From assembly GCA_963705355.1 (NCBI GenBank), contig OY970070.1:1860001-1924000 (forward strand): 64,000 bases of DNA, read 5' to 3'. This document shows positions 53,297 through 61,441 of this stretch, piece after piece. Each line of letters opens with the position of its first letter. Positions within the stretch are counted from its first letter, which is position 1. Source of the DNA: COMBO-56-21 sp963705355 (lineage in GTDB: Archaea > Thermoplasmatota > Thermoplasmata > UBA10834). The translations under genes were made by a program, and so were the position numbers. The notes under the pieces were generated by a model. That model was not told the origin of the DNA. It saw only the letters and a program-made list of their open reading frames with translations, and did no database searches.

Positions 53297-54677
53297 GCGA
53301 TACCACATACCCCTCAATACGGTTCAGGGAAGAGCGACACCAGTCCCGAAGTTCGTGATAACGCGCACGGATAACTGCATCAACTGCGGCAAGTGCGAGA
53401 AGGCCTGCATCTATGGCGTGCACAAGAGGAGCGAGCAAGACCTGCGCAAGATGGCCGACCCCATCAATCAGCTCTGCAAGAACTGCTTCAGATGCATAGA
53501 GGATTGCCCTCAGAGATCATTGTCAATGGCCCCTGGCACGGAATACAAGTCCTTGGGGCGCGGGACCTGGACCCCGCTGAGGATAACGACGATCTGGGGC
53601 GAGGCGGAGACAGGCAAGATTCCCGTTCTTGGCGCTGGCTACCGCGGCATGTTCGCTGGACCTGGCTACGACGGCATGTGGACGGACATGTCCGAGATAG
53701 TCAGGCCCACGCGTGACGGTATCCACGGCAGAGAATTCATCTCAACGAGCGTCGACATCGGCAGAAAGCCCGCTTGGCTTGAGTTCGGGAAGAACGGCAA
53801 TGTCCTCACCGAGATCCCGCCTATCATCGAGTTGCCCATACCTGTGATAGTGGACGTAACGAGGCTGAGGTCGGTGAGCGATGATATGATGACTGGCTTC
53901 GCCCGCGCGGCAAAGCATCTGAACACTCTCATCCTGGCCTCTCCGGGTTCTCCGCTTTCTCAGGCGTCCGCGGAGCTCAACAGCCATTACGTCCCGGTGT
54001 TCCCGGAAGGCGCGGATGTTCGCACCATCGAGATACCCAAAGGGGTCCAGATGGTCGAACTGCAATACGGATCTGGATGGAGAGGGGACGCGAATCTGTT
54101 CAGGTCGAGGTTTCCCGGTGTTGTCCTCTCCTTCAGGATGGAGTCCGGCAGAGGCATCGAGCAAAAGATCCTCGAGCTTGTCCAGGCCAAGGTCGACGCC
54201 GCCCATGTCCTCTATGACGAGGAGAGCGCGGAGCTCGACAGGAACGATTTCAGGCACGCTAAGGACAGCCTGCGTGCTATCCACAGAGCGCTGGTCGCAA
54301 GGGCGATTCGCGACCAGATCACTCTAATCGCTGGAGGAGGGATCGCCGCTGCGGAGCATGTTCCGAAGAGCATCATCTGCGGTGCGGACATCGTCGCGCT
54401 CGAGAAGGCGCTGGTCATAGCGCTCGAGTGCAGAGATTGTATCAGTTGCTCGAAGGGCTCGTGCCCCATAAACCTGCACAGCGCGCCCCTAGATTGGGTC
54501 GAAGGGCGCGTGACCAACATGATTGGCGCTTGGAGAGACCAGCTTCTCGAGGTTCTCGGAGCCATGGGCCTCAGGGAAGTCCGAAGGCTGAGGGGAGAGT
54601 TTGGCAGGGCGATCTTCTATGAGGACGTCGAGCGAGAAGCGTTCTCGGAGATAGAAGGAGGCGAGACGAATGGCTGA
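53280..54677 (+). CDS. Ferredoxin-fused GltB2-like protein lacking catalytic motifs
   Basis: About 465 residues. N-terminal ferredoxin domain with CINCGKCEKACIYG and CKNCFRCIEDCP, then a barrel region of the glutamate-synthase FMN domain family. Compared with the next gene it lacks the GGGMSFGS, AKPGLGG and DGGYGGTGAAP segments that form the FMN/2-oxoglutarate site, although the QITLIAGGG strand and a C-terminal CRDCISCSKGSCPIN cluster motif remain. It is therefore probably a structural or electron-transfer paralogue. The start is uncertain (GTG at 53253, 53277 or 53280). Overlaps the next gene by 8 nt. Confidence 0.72.
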   Translation: MRLTFERYHIPLNTVQGRATPVPKFVITRTDNCINCGKCEKACIYGVHKRSEQDLRKMADPINQLCKNCFRCIEDCPQRSLSMAPGTEYKSLGRGTWTPLRITTIWGEAETGKIPVLGAGYRGMFAGPGYDGMWTDMSEIVRPTRDGIHGREFISTSVDIGRKPAWLEFGKNGNVLTEIPPIIELPIPVIVDVTRLRSVSDDMMTGFARAAKHLNTLILASPGSPLSQASAELNSHYVPVFPEGADVRTIEIPKGVQMVELQYGSGWRGDANLFRSRFPGVVLSFRMESGRGIEQKILELVQAKVDAAHVLYDEESAELDRNDFRHAKDSLRAIHRALVARAIRDQITLIAGGGIAAAEHVPKSIICGADIVALEKALVIALECRDCISCSKGSCPINLHSAPLDWVEGRVTNMIGAWRDQLLEVLGAMGLREVRRLRGEFGRAIFYEDVEREAFSEIEGGETNG

Positions 54678-56181
54678 GGCCGAGAAGGTCTGCCCTAAGG
54701 ATATCCCGGAGGCAGCCCTCATCCCCTCCGAGCATCTCAAGTTCGTCAACCGATTCACGGTGAAGAGGGCAGACACCTGCATCTCGTGCGGCACTTGCGC
54801 GAGTCTGTGCCCCTACGGAGTTCACAAGAGGATCGAGGGCCACGCAAAGATCCTCCCGCCAGACGATAGGAAGTGCATTGGACCGTCCTGCGAGGTTAAC
54901 TACTTCTTCTGCGTCGCGAACTGCCCAACGAACTCGCTTTCAGTGAGCACAAGCGAGACCTTCTTCAGCCTCGGCGACCCGCGTTGGACCTCTGAGATGA
55001 TACTCGCCACTTGGGCCATGGCTGAGACCGGGAGGCCACTTCCGCTCGATCATCCCGGAAACGTCGGAGCTTCTGAGGGCGGGTTTGACAGACTGCAGTT
55101 CAAGCTCCCCGAACCGAAGGGGGGGTTCGAACCAGCGGAGATATGCACGGCTATCGACCTCAACAGGCGTGATTCTGGGGCGATGATCAGGATACCCATT
55201 CCGATCTACGGCGGGGGAATGTCATTCGGCTCTGTGAGCGTCTACACGATGGTCGCTAGGGCGAAGGCTGCCAAGAAGTGGAGCACATTCACCTGCACGG
55301 GAGAGGGAGGCTATCCAGACGCGCTGATCCCGTACAAGGACCATGTCATCACACAGATCGCCACTGGCCTGTTCGGCGTCCGCGAGGAGACCATCCAGCG
55401 CACTAGGATCGTCGAGTTCAAGTACGCTCAGGGGGCGAAGCCTGGCCTCGGGGGCCACCTGCTCCACGACAAGAACACGCCTGAAGTCGCGAGGATGCGA
55501 GAGGCCGTGCCGTATACGAGCCTGTTCTCACCGTTCCCGTTCCACAGTGTCTACTCGGTCGAGGACCACAAGAAGCATCTGGACTGGGCGCATGCGATCA
55601 ATCCGACTGCACTTCTCGCGGTGAAGGTGTCGACGCCGAACGATGTCGAGATGGTGTCGGTCGGAAGCTACTACGCTGGAGCGCACATCGTCCATCTCGA
55701 CGGCGGCTACGGAGGGACAGGCGCTGCGCCCGAGATCGCTAAGAAGAACATCGCGATGCCGATAGAGTATGCCATCCCGAAGGTCCATAAATTCCTCGTC
55801 AACGAGGGTATCCGAGACCAGATCACGCTGCTGGCCAGCGGAGGCCTCAGGACCGCGCTGGACGTCGCCAAGGCGATCGCCCTGGGAGCTGATGGTGCGG
55901 TCATCGGGACCGCGGACCTCGTTGCCCTCGGGTGCGTCAGATGCGGCAACTGCGAGAGCGGCCGAGGCTGTCCTCGTGGCATCGCGACTACAGACCCCAT
56001 CCTGGACAAGCTGACAGATGCCGACTGGGGCGCCGAAAGGATCTCCAATCTCTACAGCGCCTGGAGGCTGCAGTGGTGCGAACTCCTTTCTAGGTTCGAG
56101 ATGTCCGATATCGCGGAGCTGCGCGGCCGGACGGACTTGCTGAGGAACTCAGGCAACCCGGCGAAGGAGGTGGGCAGGTGA
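54670..56181 (+). CDS. Glutamate synthase FMN-domain subunit with N-terminal ferredoxin (GltB2 type)
   Basis: 503 residues. Ferredoxin domain (CISCGTCASLCPYG, CIGPSC plus CVANCP), then the FMN/2-oxoglutarate barrel with GGGMSFGSVS, CTGEGGYPD, AQGAKPGLGGHL, HLDGGYGGTGAAP and LLASGGLRTALDVAKAIALGADG; the [3Fe-4S]/[4Fe-4S] motif is CVRCGNCESGRGCPRG. This is the catalytic subunit converting 2-oxoglutarate plus ammonia to glutamate. Starts 8 nt before the end of its degenerate neighbour and ends in a 4-nt GTGA overlap with the glutaminase gene. Confidence 0.92.
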   Translation: MAEAEKVCPKDIPEAALIPSEHLKFVNRFTVKRADTCISCGTCASLCPYGVHKRIEGHAKILPPDDRKCIGPSCEVNYFFCVANCPTNSLSVSTSETFFSLGDPRWTSEMILATWAMAETGRPLPLDHPGNVGASEGGFDRLQFKLPEPKGGFEPAEICTAIDLNRRDSGAMIRIPIPIYGGGMSFGSVSVYTMVARAKAAKKWSTFTCTGEGGYPDALIPYKDHVITQIATGLFGVREETIQRTRIVEFKYAQGAKPGLGGHLLHDKNTPEVARMREAVPYTSLFSPFPFHSVYSVEDHKKHLDWAHAINPTALLAVKVSTPNDVEMVSVGSYYAGAHIVHLDGGYGGTGAAPEIAKKNIAMPIEYAIPKVHKFLVNEGIRDQITLLASGGLRTALDVAKAIALGADGAVIGTADLVALGCVRCGNCESGRGCPRGIATTDPILDKLTDADWGAERISNLYSAWRLQWCELLSRFEMSDIAELRGRTDLLRNSGNPAKEVGR

Positions 56182-58811
56182 CCGAAGATACCAAGGCCTT
56201 GCTCGAATCACGGGAATGGATGACCTCGTTGAGGACCAACACATCGGCCCACTCTCAAGAGGCTGAGGGCGGCTGCGGTGTTGTCGGGATAGCCAGTTCC
56301 GTCCCTCTCGCGGGGAAGCACATCCTCGGTCCGCTGGTGCAGATGCACAACAGAGGGAACGGGAAGGGCGGAGGCATCGCAGCGGTCGGCCTCTCACCAG
56401 AGCAGATGGGCGTGCCGAAGAGGGTTCTTGAAGAGGACTACCTTGTCCAGGTCGCCTATCTCAAGCCTGCGATACGCGAAGCCCTTGAGGAGGAGTTCAT
56501 CAAGCCGAACTACAGGATAGAGAGGAAGTACAAGGTCGAGATTAGCACCGACAAGGCGCTCATTTCATCACTGGAAATCACTCCGCCTGAAGTCTGGAGG
56601 TACTTCTGCAGGGCGAAGAAGGAGGCTCTCGACAACTTCGTCAGGAGGCATAAGCTCGAAAGGCTCGAGCCGCGCAAGGCGGAGGACGAGCTCGTCTATC
56701 AGACAAGCTTCAGCATCAACAAGAAGTACTACGCGACATCCGACATGTCCGCCTTCGTCATGTCCCACGGAAGGAACATGATTGTGATGAAGATCGTCGG
56801 ATATGCCGAGGACGTCATCAGGTACTACAAGCTCGAGGATTTGAAAGCGTATGTGTGGATCGGGCACCAGAGATACCCGACCAAGGGAAGGGTCTGGCAT
56901 CCTGGAGGGGCGCACCCGTTCGTGGGCCTTGACGAGGCCCTTGTGCACAACGGCGACTTCGCCAACTACTACTCAGTTTCCGAGTACCTCGCGCAGAGAA
57001 ACGTCGTCCCCCTGTTCCTCACGGACACGGAGGTCTCGGTCCTCCTATTCGATGTCCTGAACAGGGCATACGGCTACCCGCTCGAGTACATCATAGAAGC
57101 TTTTGCCCCGACGACCGAGCGCGACTTCACGCTGCTGCCGGAGGAGAAGCAGAAGGTCTACAGGGCGATCCAGGCGACGCACATCCATGGTTCCCCAGAC
57201 GGCCCGTGGTTCTTCATAATCGGCAGGAACTGTTTCTACGAGAACAAGTTCCAGCTGATGGGCATCACGGACACATCGATGTTGAGACCACAGGTCTTCG
57301 CCCTGGTCGATGGTGGCATTCAGCTCGGCCTCATCGCATCTGAGAAACAGGCGATCGATGCCGCTCTCAAGAGCGTCTCCTCAGAATTCCCGTCCGTGCC
57401 TGGATATGCCGACATGTACTGGAACGCGAGAGGCGGCAGCCACACGGACGGCGGAGCGTTCATCTTCAGCCTGTACCCCGAGAAGGGCACTGCGGATGGC
57501 ATGCGGCTCATATGCACGAACAAGTTCGGAACGCCGGTCACGAGCCCGTCGATGGATTGGAGCAGGGAGGACGACCTAGCGCTCGCCGAGCCGTTGCCAA
57601 GCAGGCCAAAGGTGAGCGACCTGGCGAAGGAGCTGATGGCGAAGAAGAACCCAAGAAGCGCGCTGGATCTCCTCGTCAGCAAGTTCGGTGAGCTCTCGGG
57701 CTCGGAACTCAACGACATCTTCTCCTTCATCGTCCAGCACGCAGCGAAGAGTGATTCGACCATGGACGACGGCGTCGAGCTGCTCACCGCGATCATAGAC
57801 CGCAGGTACTCGTCCGGCAAGTTCAGGCGGAGCAGGATCAACAGGAAGGCGAACGAGGCTGTCGAGAAGATCCTGAGATCGGCCAGGAGGATCGAGAAGA
57901 GCGGCCACTCACTCTATTCTCTAATCGACCTCAAGAACATGGAGAAGCTCGGTGAAGCTATCTCGCCATACGACAAGCTCGTCATTGACTGCGCTGGTTT
58001 CCCCATGGAAGGCGATGGCGGAGTCTCCTTCGCGATCAAGAGGGCAAGGGACCTCGGATGGAACCGCGTGGTCGTCGTCGGCGTTCACGGGCAGAGATTC
58101 ATCGGTGCTGGTCTCGGGCCGAGGACCAGAGGATTCAAAGTAGATGTGTTTGGCAGCCCAGGCGATTATCTCGGTTCAGGACTGGACGGAGCAGAGGTCG
58201 TCGTTCATGCGAACGGACAGGACCAGCTGGGACAGATTCTCAGCGAGGGCAAGCTGGTCGTCCACGGGGACGTCGGACAGACTTTCCTGTACGGCGCGAA
58301 AGGCGGCGAGGCATACGTTCTCGGCAACGCCGCTGGCAGGCCTTTGATCAACGCTGTCGGAAAGCCCAAGGTCGTGATAAACGGAACATGCCTCGATTAC
58401 CTGGCAGAATCGTTCATGGCGGGCAACCCGCTCTACGGCGGAGGGTTCGTCGTCCTGAACGGAATGACATTCGATGGCAGAGGAAAGCCGATGGATCTCC
58501 CGGCTCCATATCCGGGCGGCAATTTGTTCTCGCTTGCCTCTGGAGGCGCTATCTATGTTCGAGACCCGAAGAAGCTGGTCGGGGAGGAACAATTGAACGG
58601 CGGCAGGATCTCCAGACTTACGAGAGCCGATTGGAACCTGATCCTGCCGCACCTGGAAGAGAACGAGCGACTCTTCGGAATCTCGGTTGAGGATTTCCTG
58701 CTGAAGGTCGACGGCGCGAGCAGACCGCCAGAAGAGATCTACAGGAAGATCGAGGCAGTGCCGCTGGTCACTCTTGCAGGCACAGCTCAGATGCAGGAGA
58801 CAGGCGACTAG
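56178..58811 (+). CDS. Glutamine amidotransferase class II fused to GXGXG domain (glutamate synthase GltB1+GltB3)
   Basis: 877 residues. Residues 33-500: Ntn-type glutaminase, with nucleophile C33 in GGCGVVGIAS, WIGHQRYPTKGR and an LVHNGDFANYY motif. Residues about 630-830: GXGXG right-handed helix with repeated Gly-rich segments (GAGLGPRTRGFKVDVFG, GSGLDGAEVVVHANG, GALG-like). Because C33 is not at the N-terminus, a 32-residue propeptide must be removed to activate it, as in bacterial GltB. Start GTG at 56178 is preceded by AAGGAGG. In most archaea the two parts are separate proteins; here they are fused, leaving the FMN domain separate. Confidence 0.87.
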   Translation: MTEDTKALLESREWMTSLRTNTSAHSQEAEGGCGVVGIASSVPLAGKHILGPLVQMHNRGNGKGGGIAAVGLSPEQMGVPKRVLEEDYLVQVAYLKPAIREALEEEFIKPNYRIERKYKVEISTDKALISSLEITPPEVWRYFCRAKKEALDNFVRRHKLERLEPRKAEDELVYQTSFSINKKYYATSDMSAFVMSHGRNMIVMKIVGYAEDVIRYYKLEDLKAYVWIGHQRYPTKGRVWHPGGAHPFVGLDEALVHNGDFANYYSVSEYLAQRNVVPLFLTDTEVSVLLFDVLNRAYGYPLEYIIEAFAPTTERDFTLLPEEKQKVYRAIQATHIHGSPDGPWFFIIGRNCFYENKFQLMGITDTSMLRPQVFALVDGGIQLGLIASEKQAIDAALKSVSSEFPSVPGYADMYWNARGGSHTDGGAFIFSLYPEKGTADGMRLICTNKFGTPVTSPSMDWSREDDLALAEPLPSRPKVSDLAKELMAKKNPRSALDLLVSKFGELSGSELNDIFSFIVQHAAKSDSTMDDGVELLTAIIDRRYSSGKFRRSRINRKANEAVEKILRSARRIEKSGHSLYSLIDLKNMEKLGEAISPYDKLVIDCAGFPMEGDGGVSFAIKRARDLGWNRVVVVGVHGQRFIGAGLGPRTRGFKVDVFGSPGDYLGSGLDGAEVVVHANGQDQLGQILSEGKLVVHGDVGQTFLYGAKGGEAYVLGNAAGRPLINAVGKPKVVINGTCLDYLAESFMAGNPLYGGGFVVLNGMTFDGRGKPMDLPAPYPGGNLFSLASGGAIYVRDPKKLVGEEQLNGGRISRLTRADWNLILPHLEENERLFGISVEDFLLKVDGASRPPEEIYRKIEAVPLVTLAGTAQMQETGD

Positions 58812-58944
58812 CGCGACAATTGTGCCTATTCAAATCGGCTCATTTCCAAACGGCATCGGCGTTTTTAGAAATGTTTCCGAAATCGAACCTGAAACGTCCC
58901 TCTCCATCGGAAGAAACTGCTCCAGACAACTGTGTTCGCGGCAA

Positions 58945-58955
58945 GCTTAAATACG
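58945..58955 (+). promoter_or_regulatory. Possible internal promoter before nfnA
   Basis: GCTTAAATACG lies about 95 nt before the nfnA ATG within the 234-nt gap after the glutaminase/GXGXG gene. Confidence 0.4.
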
Positions 58956-59045
58956 GACGTTTTAATCACGCGACCGATAGACATCACGGCCTCGTTCCAA
59001 GCCCTCGGGCCGCGCTTCCTGGCCGAGGGCGGGAAGAGTGTTCAA

Positions 59046-59873
59046 ATGTACGAGATAGTGAAGTCGGAGAAGCTCACTCCGGATGTCATAAGACTGGAGA
59101 TACGCGCGCCTCAAATCGCGAAGAAGGCGAAAGCGGGACAGTTCGTCATGGTGACACCGACTGAGCACGGGGAAAGGATCCCGCTCACCATGGCGGACTT
59201 CTCACCGGACGATGGAACGGTCACGATAGCAGCGCTGGAGGTCGGCAAGACCACCAAGGAGCTCGGCAAGATGAAGGCCGGGGACAAGGTCTTCAGCCTG
59301 GTCGGCCCGCTCGGACTCCCGACTCACCTGAAGCAATATGGGAACGTCGTCAGCATCGGCGGCGGCATAGGCCTCGCTCTGATGTACCCGGTCGTGCGCG
59401 CTTTCAAACAGTCCGGCAACCACACAATCAACATCGTCGGCGCAAGGAACGAGAAGCTGCTGATGTACGAGAAGGAGATCCAGTCCGTCAGCAACGAATT
59501 CTTCGTCTGCACCGACGACGGCTCCAAGGGCCACCATGGGTTCGTGAGCGACATCCTGAAGAAGCTGATTGCCGAGAACAAGAAGATCGACCTCGTCTAC
59601 GCTGTCGGTCCGATCATCATGATGAAGGTCATCGCTAACATAACGAAGCCATACAACATCCCGACAGTCGTCAGCCTCAACCCGATCATGGTCGACGGGA
59701 CCGGCATGTGCGGCTCGTGCAGGGTGATCATCGCGGGCGAGACCAAGTTCGGCTGCGTAGACGGGCCCGAGTTCGATGGCCACAAGGTCGACTTCGACAA
59801 CCTCACGGCCAGGAACAAGAGGTACATCCCCGAGGAGCAGATCTCGCTGAGGAGATTCCAGGAGACGAAGTAG
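59046..59873 (+). CDS. nfnA: NfnA-like ferredoxin:NADP oxidoreductase small subunit
   Basis: 275 residues. Flavin reductase-type FAD/NAD domain (RIPLTMADF, GPLGLP, SIGGGIGLALMYPVVRA) with a C-terminal [2Fe-2S] motif VDGTGMCGSCR and a later FGCVDGPEF; three cysteines plus an upstream Asp agree with the Asp-Cys3 cluster known in NfnA. Start at the ATG 59046 rather than an upstream open frame, matching the family N-terminus MYEIVKSE. nfnB follows without any gap. Confidence 0.9.
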   Translation: MYEIVKSEKLTPDVIRLEIRAPQIAKKAKAGQFVMVTPTEHGERIPLTMADFSPDDGTVTIAALEVGKTTKELGKMKAGDKVFSLVGPLGLPTHLKQYGNVVSIGGGIGLALMYPVVRAFKQSGNHTINIVGARNEKLLMYEKEIQSVSNEFFVCTDDGSKGHHGFVSDILKKLIAENKKIDLVYAVGPIIMMKVIANITKPYNIPTVVSLNPIMVDGTGMCGSCRVIIAGETKFGCVDGPEFDGHKVDFDNLTARNKRYIPEEQISLRRFQETK

Positions 59874-61343
59874 ATGGCCGAGGAAGAGAAGAAGCCCAAG
59901 AAACTCGTCCCCAAGAAGTACCCGATGCCCGAGCAGGACCCGAAGGAGCGCGTGCACAACTTCAACGAGGTGCCGCTTGGTCAGGACGCTCAGGTGGCGA
60001 TAGCAGAGGCGCAAAGGTGCCTCCAATGCAAGCGCGGGCCGAACAGGAAGGTCTGCATGGACGGCTGCCCGGTCGAGATCGACATCCCGGTCTTCATCAA
60101 AAGGGTCCAAGAGGGGAACTTCGAAGAAGCCATAAGGATCATCAGAGAGAAGCAGAACTTGCCAGCGGTCTGCGGCAGGGTTTGCCCGTACGAGAACCAG
60201 TGCGAGGGCGTCTGCATCGTCGGCAAGAAGAACGAGCCCGTCGGGATCGGCAGGCTTGAGAGATACCTTGCGGACTGGGAGAGGAAGCAGGGCAAGACGG
60301 GCAAGATCGAGGTTCCTCCGCCGACAGGGAAGAAGATCGCAGTTGTGGGCGGCGGTCCAGCGGGTCTCACGGTCGCGGGCGACCTCGCCAGACTGGGCCA
60401 CAAGGTGACCATCTTCGAGGCGCTGCAGTACTGCGGCGGCGTGCTGATCTACGGCATCCCAGAGTTCAGGCTTCCGAAGGAGATCGTGAGAGCAGAGGTC
60501 GACTACATCAGGAGGATGGGAGTCGAGATTTTCAACGACTTCGTCGTCGGCAAGCTCGAGACCGTCGATGAGATGCTGGAGGACTACGACGTTGTCTTCG
60601 TGGGAACCGGCGCTGGTCTTCCCGACTGGACCGGCCTTCAGGGGGAGAACCTGAACGGCATCATGTCCGCCAACGAGTTCCTGACAAGGGTCAATCTGAT
60701 GAAGGGCTACAAGTTCCCGGAGTACGACACCCCAATACGCGTGGGCGAGCGCGTGGTCACCATCGGCGGAGGCAACGTCGCAATGGACTGCGCGAGGACT
60801 TCGCTCAGGCTGGGCTGCAAGGAATCGGTCATCCTCTACAGGAGATCGGACGCAGAGCTGCCGGCCAGACGCGAGGAGATACACCACGCCAAGGAGGAGG
60901 GCGTCAGGTTCGAGCTGCTCGCAGCTCCGCTCGAGTTCATCGGAGACGAGTGCGGCAACGTGAAGCAGGTCAAGGCCATCCGCATGCAGCTCGGTGAGCC
61001 GGACGCGTCGGGAAGGAAGAGGCCGATCAAGATCCCCGGCTCGGAGTTCCTGATCGATGCTCAGACAGTCCTGATCGCCATTGGCCAGAGCCCGAATCCG
61101 CTGGTCCCGATGACAACGCCCGACCTCAAGACGACCAAGGAGGGCACGATAGCTGTCGACCCCGAGGGCAGGACCTCGAAGAAAGGAGTTTTCGCAGGCG
61201 GAGACATAGCGTCAGGCGCTGCGACCGTCATCCTTGCAATGGGGGACGGAAAGCGCGCCGCGAAGGCCATGCACAAGTACCTCACTGAGGACCCGTCTTG
61301 GCCGTCACCCGAAGTGTTCGAGAAGCTATCTTGCGAGATCTAG
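59874..61343 (+). CDS. nfnB: NfnB / NADPH-dependent glutamate synthase small-subunit-like protein
   Basis: 489 residues. N-terminal Cys-rich domain for two [4Fe-4S] clusters (CLQCKRGPNRKVCMDGCP and CGRVCPYENQCEGVC), then FAD motif VVGGGPAGLTVAGDLARLG, NADP motif TIGGGNVAMDCART, and the closing FAGGDIASGAATVILAMGDG. Family members are NfnB of electron-bifurcating NADH-dependent ferredoxin:NADP oxidoreductase and the beta subunit of glutamate synthase; the adjoining NfnA argues for the former, the cluster context for the latter. Could supply reduced ferredoxin or NADPH to the glutamate synthase subunits. Confidence 0.92.
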   Translation: MAEEEKKPKKLVPKKYPMPEQDPKERVHNFNEVPLGQDAQVAIAEAQRCLQCKRGPNRKVCMDGCPVEIDIPVFIKRVQEGNFEEAIRIIREKQNLPAVCGRVCPYENQCEGVCIVGKKNEPVGIGRLERYLADWERKQGKTGKIEVPPPTGKKIAVVGGGPAGLTVAGDLARLGHKVTIFEALQYCGGVLIYGIPEFRLPKEIVRAEVDYIRRMGVEIFNDFVVGKLETVDEMLEDYDVVFVGTGAGLPDWTGLQGENLNGIMSANEFLTRVNLMKGYKFPEYDTPIRVGERVVTIGGGNVAMDCARTSLRLGCKESVILYRRSDAELPARREEIHHAKEEGVRFELLAAPLEFIGDECGNVKQVKAIRMQLGEPDASGRKRPIKIPGSEFLIDAQTVLIAIGQSPNPLVPMTTPDLKTTKEGTIAVDPEGRTSKKGVFAGGDIASGAATVILAMGDGKRAAKAMHKYLTEDPSWPSPEVFEKLSCEI

Positions 61344-61441
61344 GACGGCATTCTCGGACCATATCAAACCTCTTGATCATCTGATTTCCATCATTGGATA
61401 AAAGTGCAGTTCATGCAACATCTAGAACCAATTTGAACAAT

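Noticed and set aside
59202..60887. 561-residue minus-strand open frame opposite nfnA/nfnB
   Set aside because: It mirrors the codon bias of the Nfn genes, is rich in Leu, Asp, Val and His typical of antisense shadows, and has no recognisable domain.
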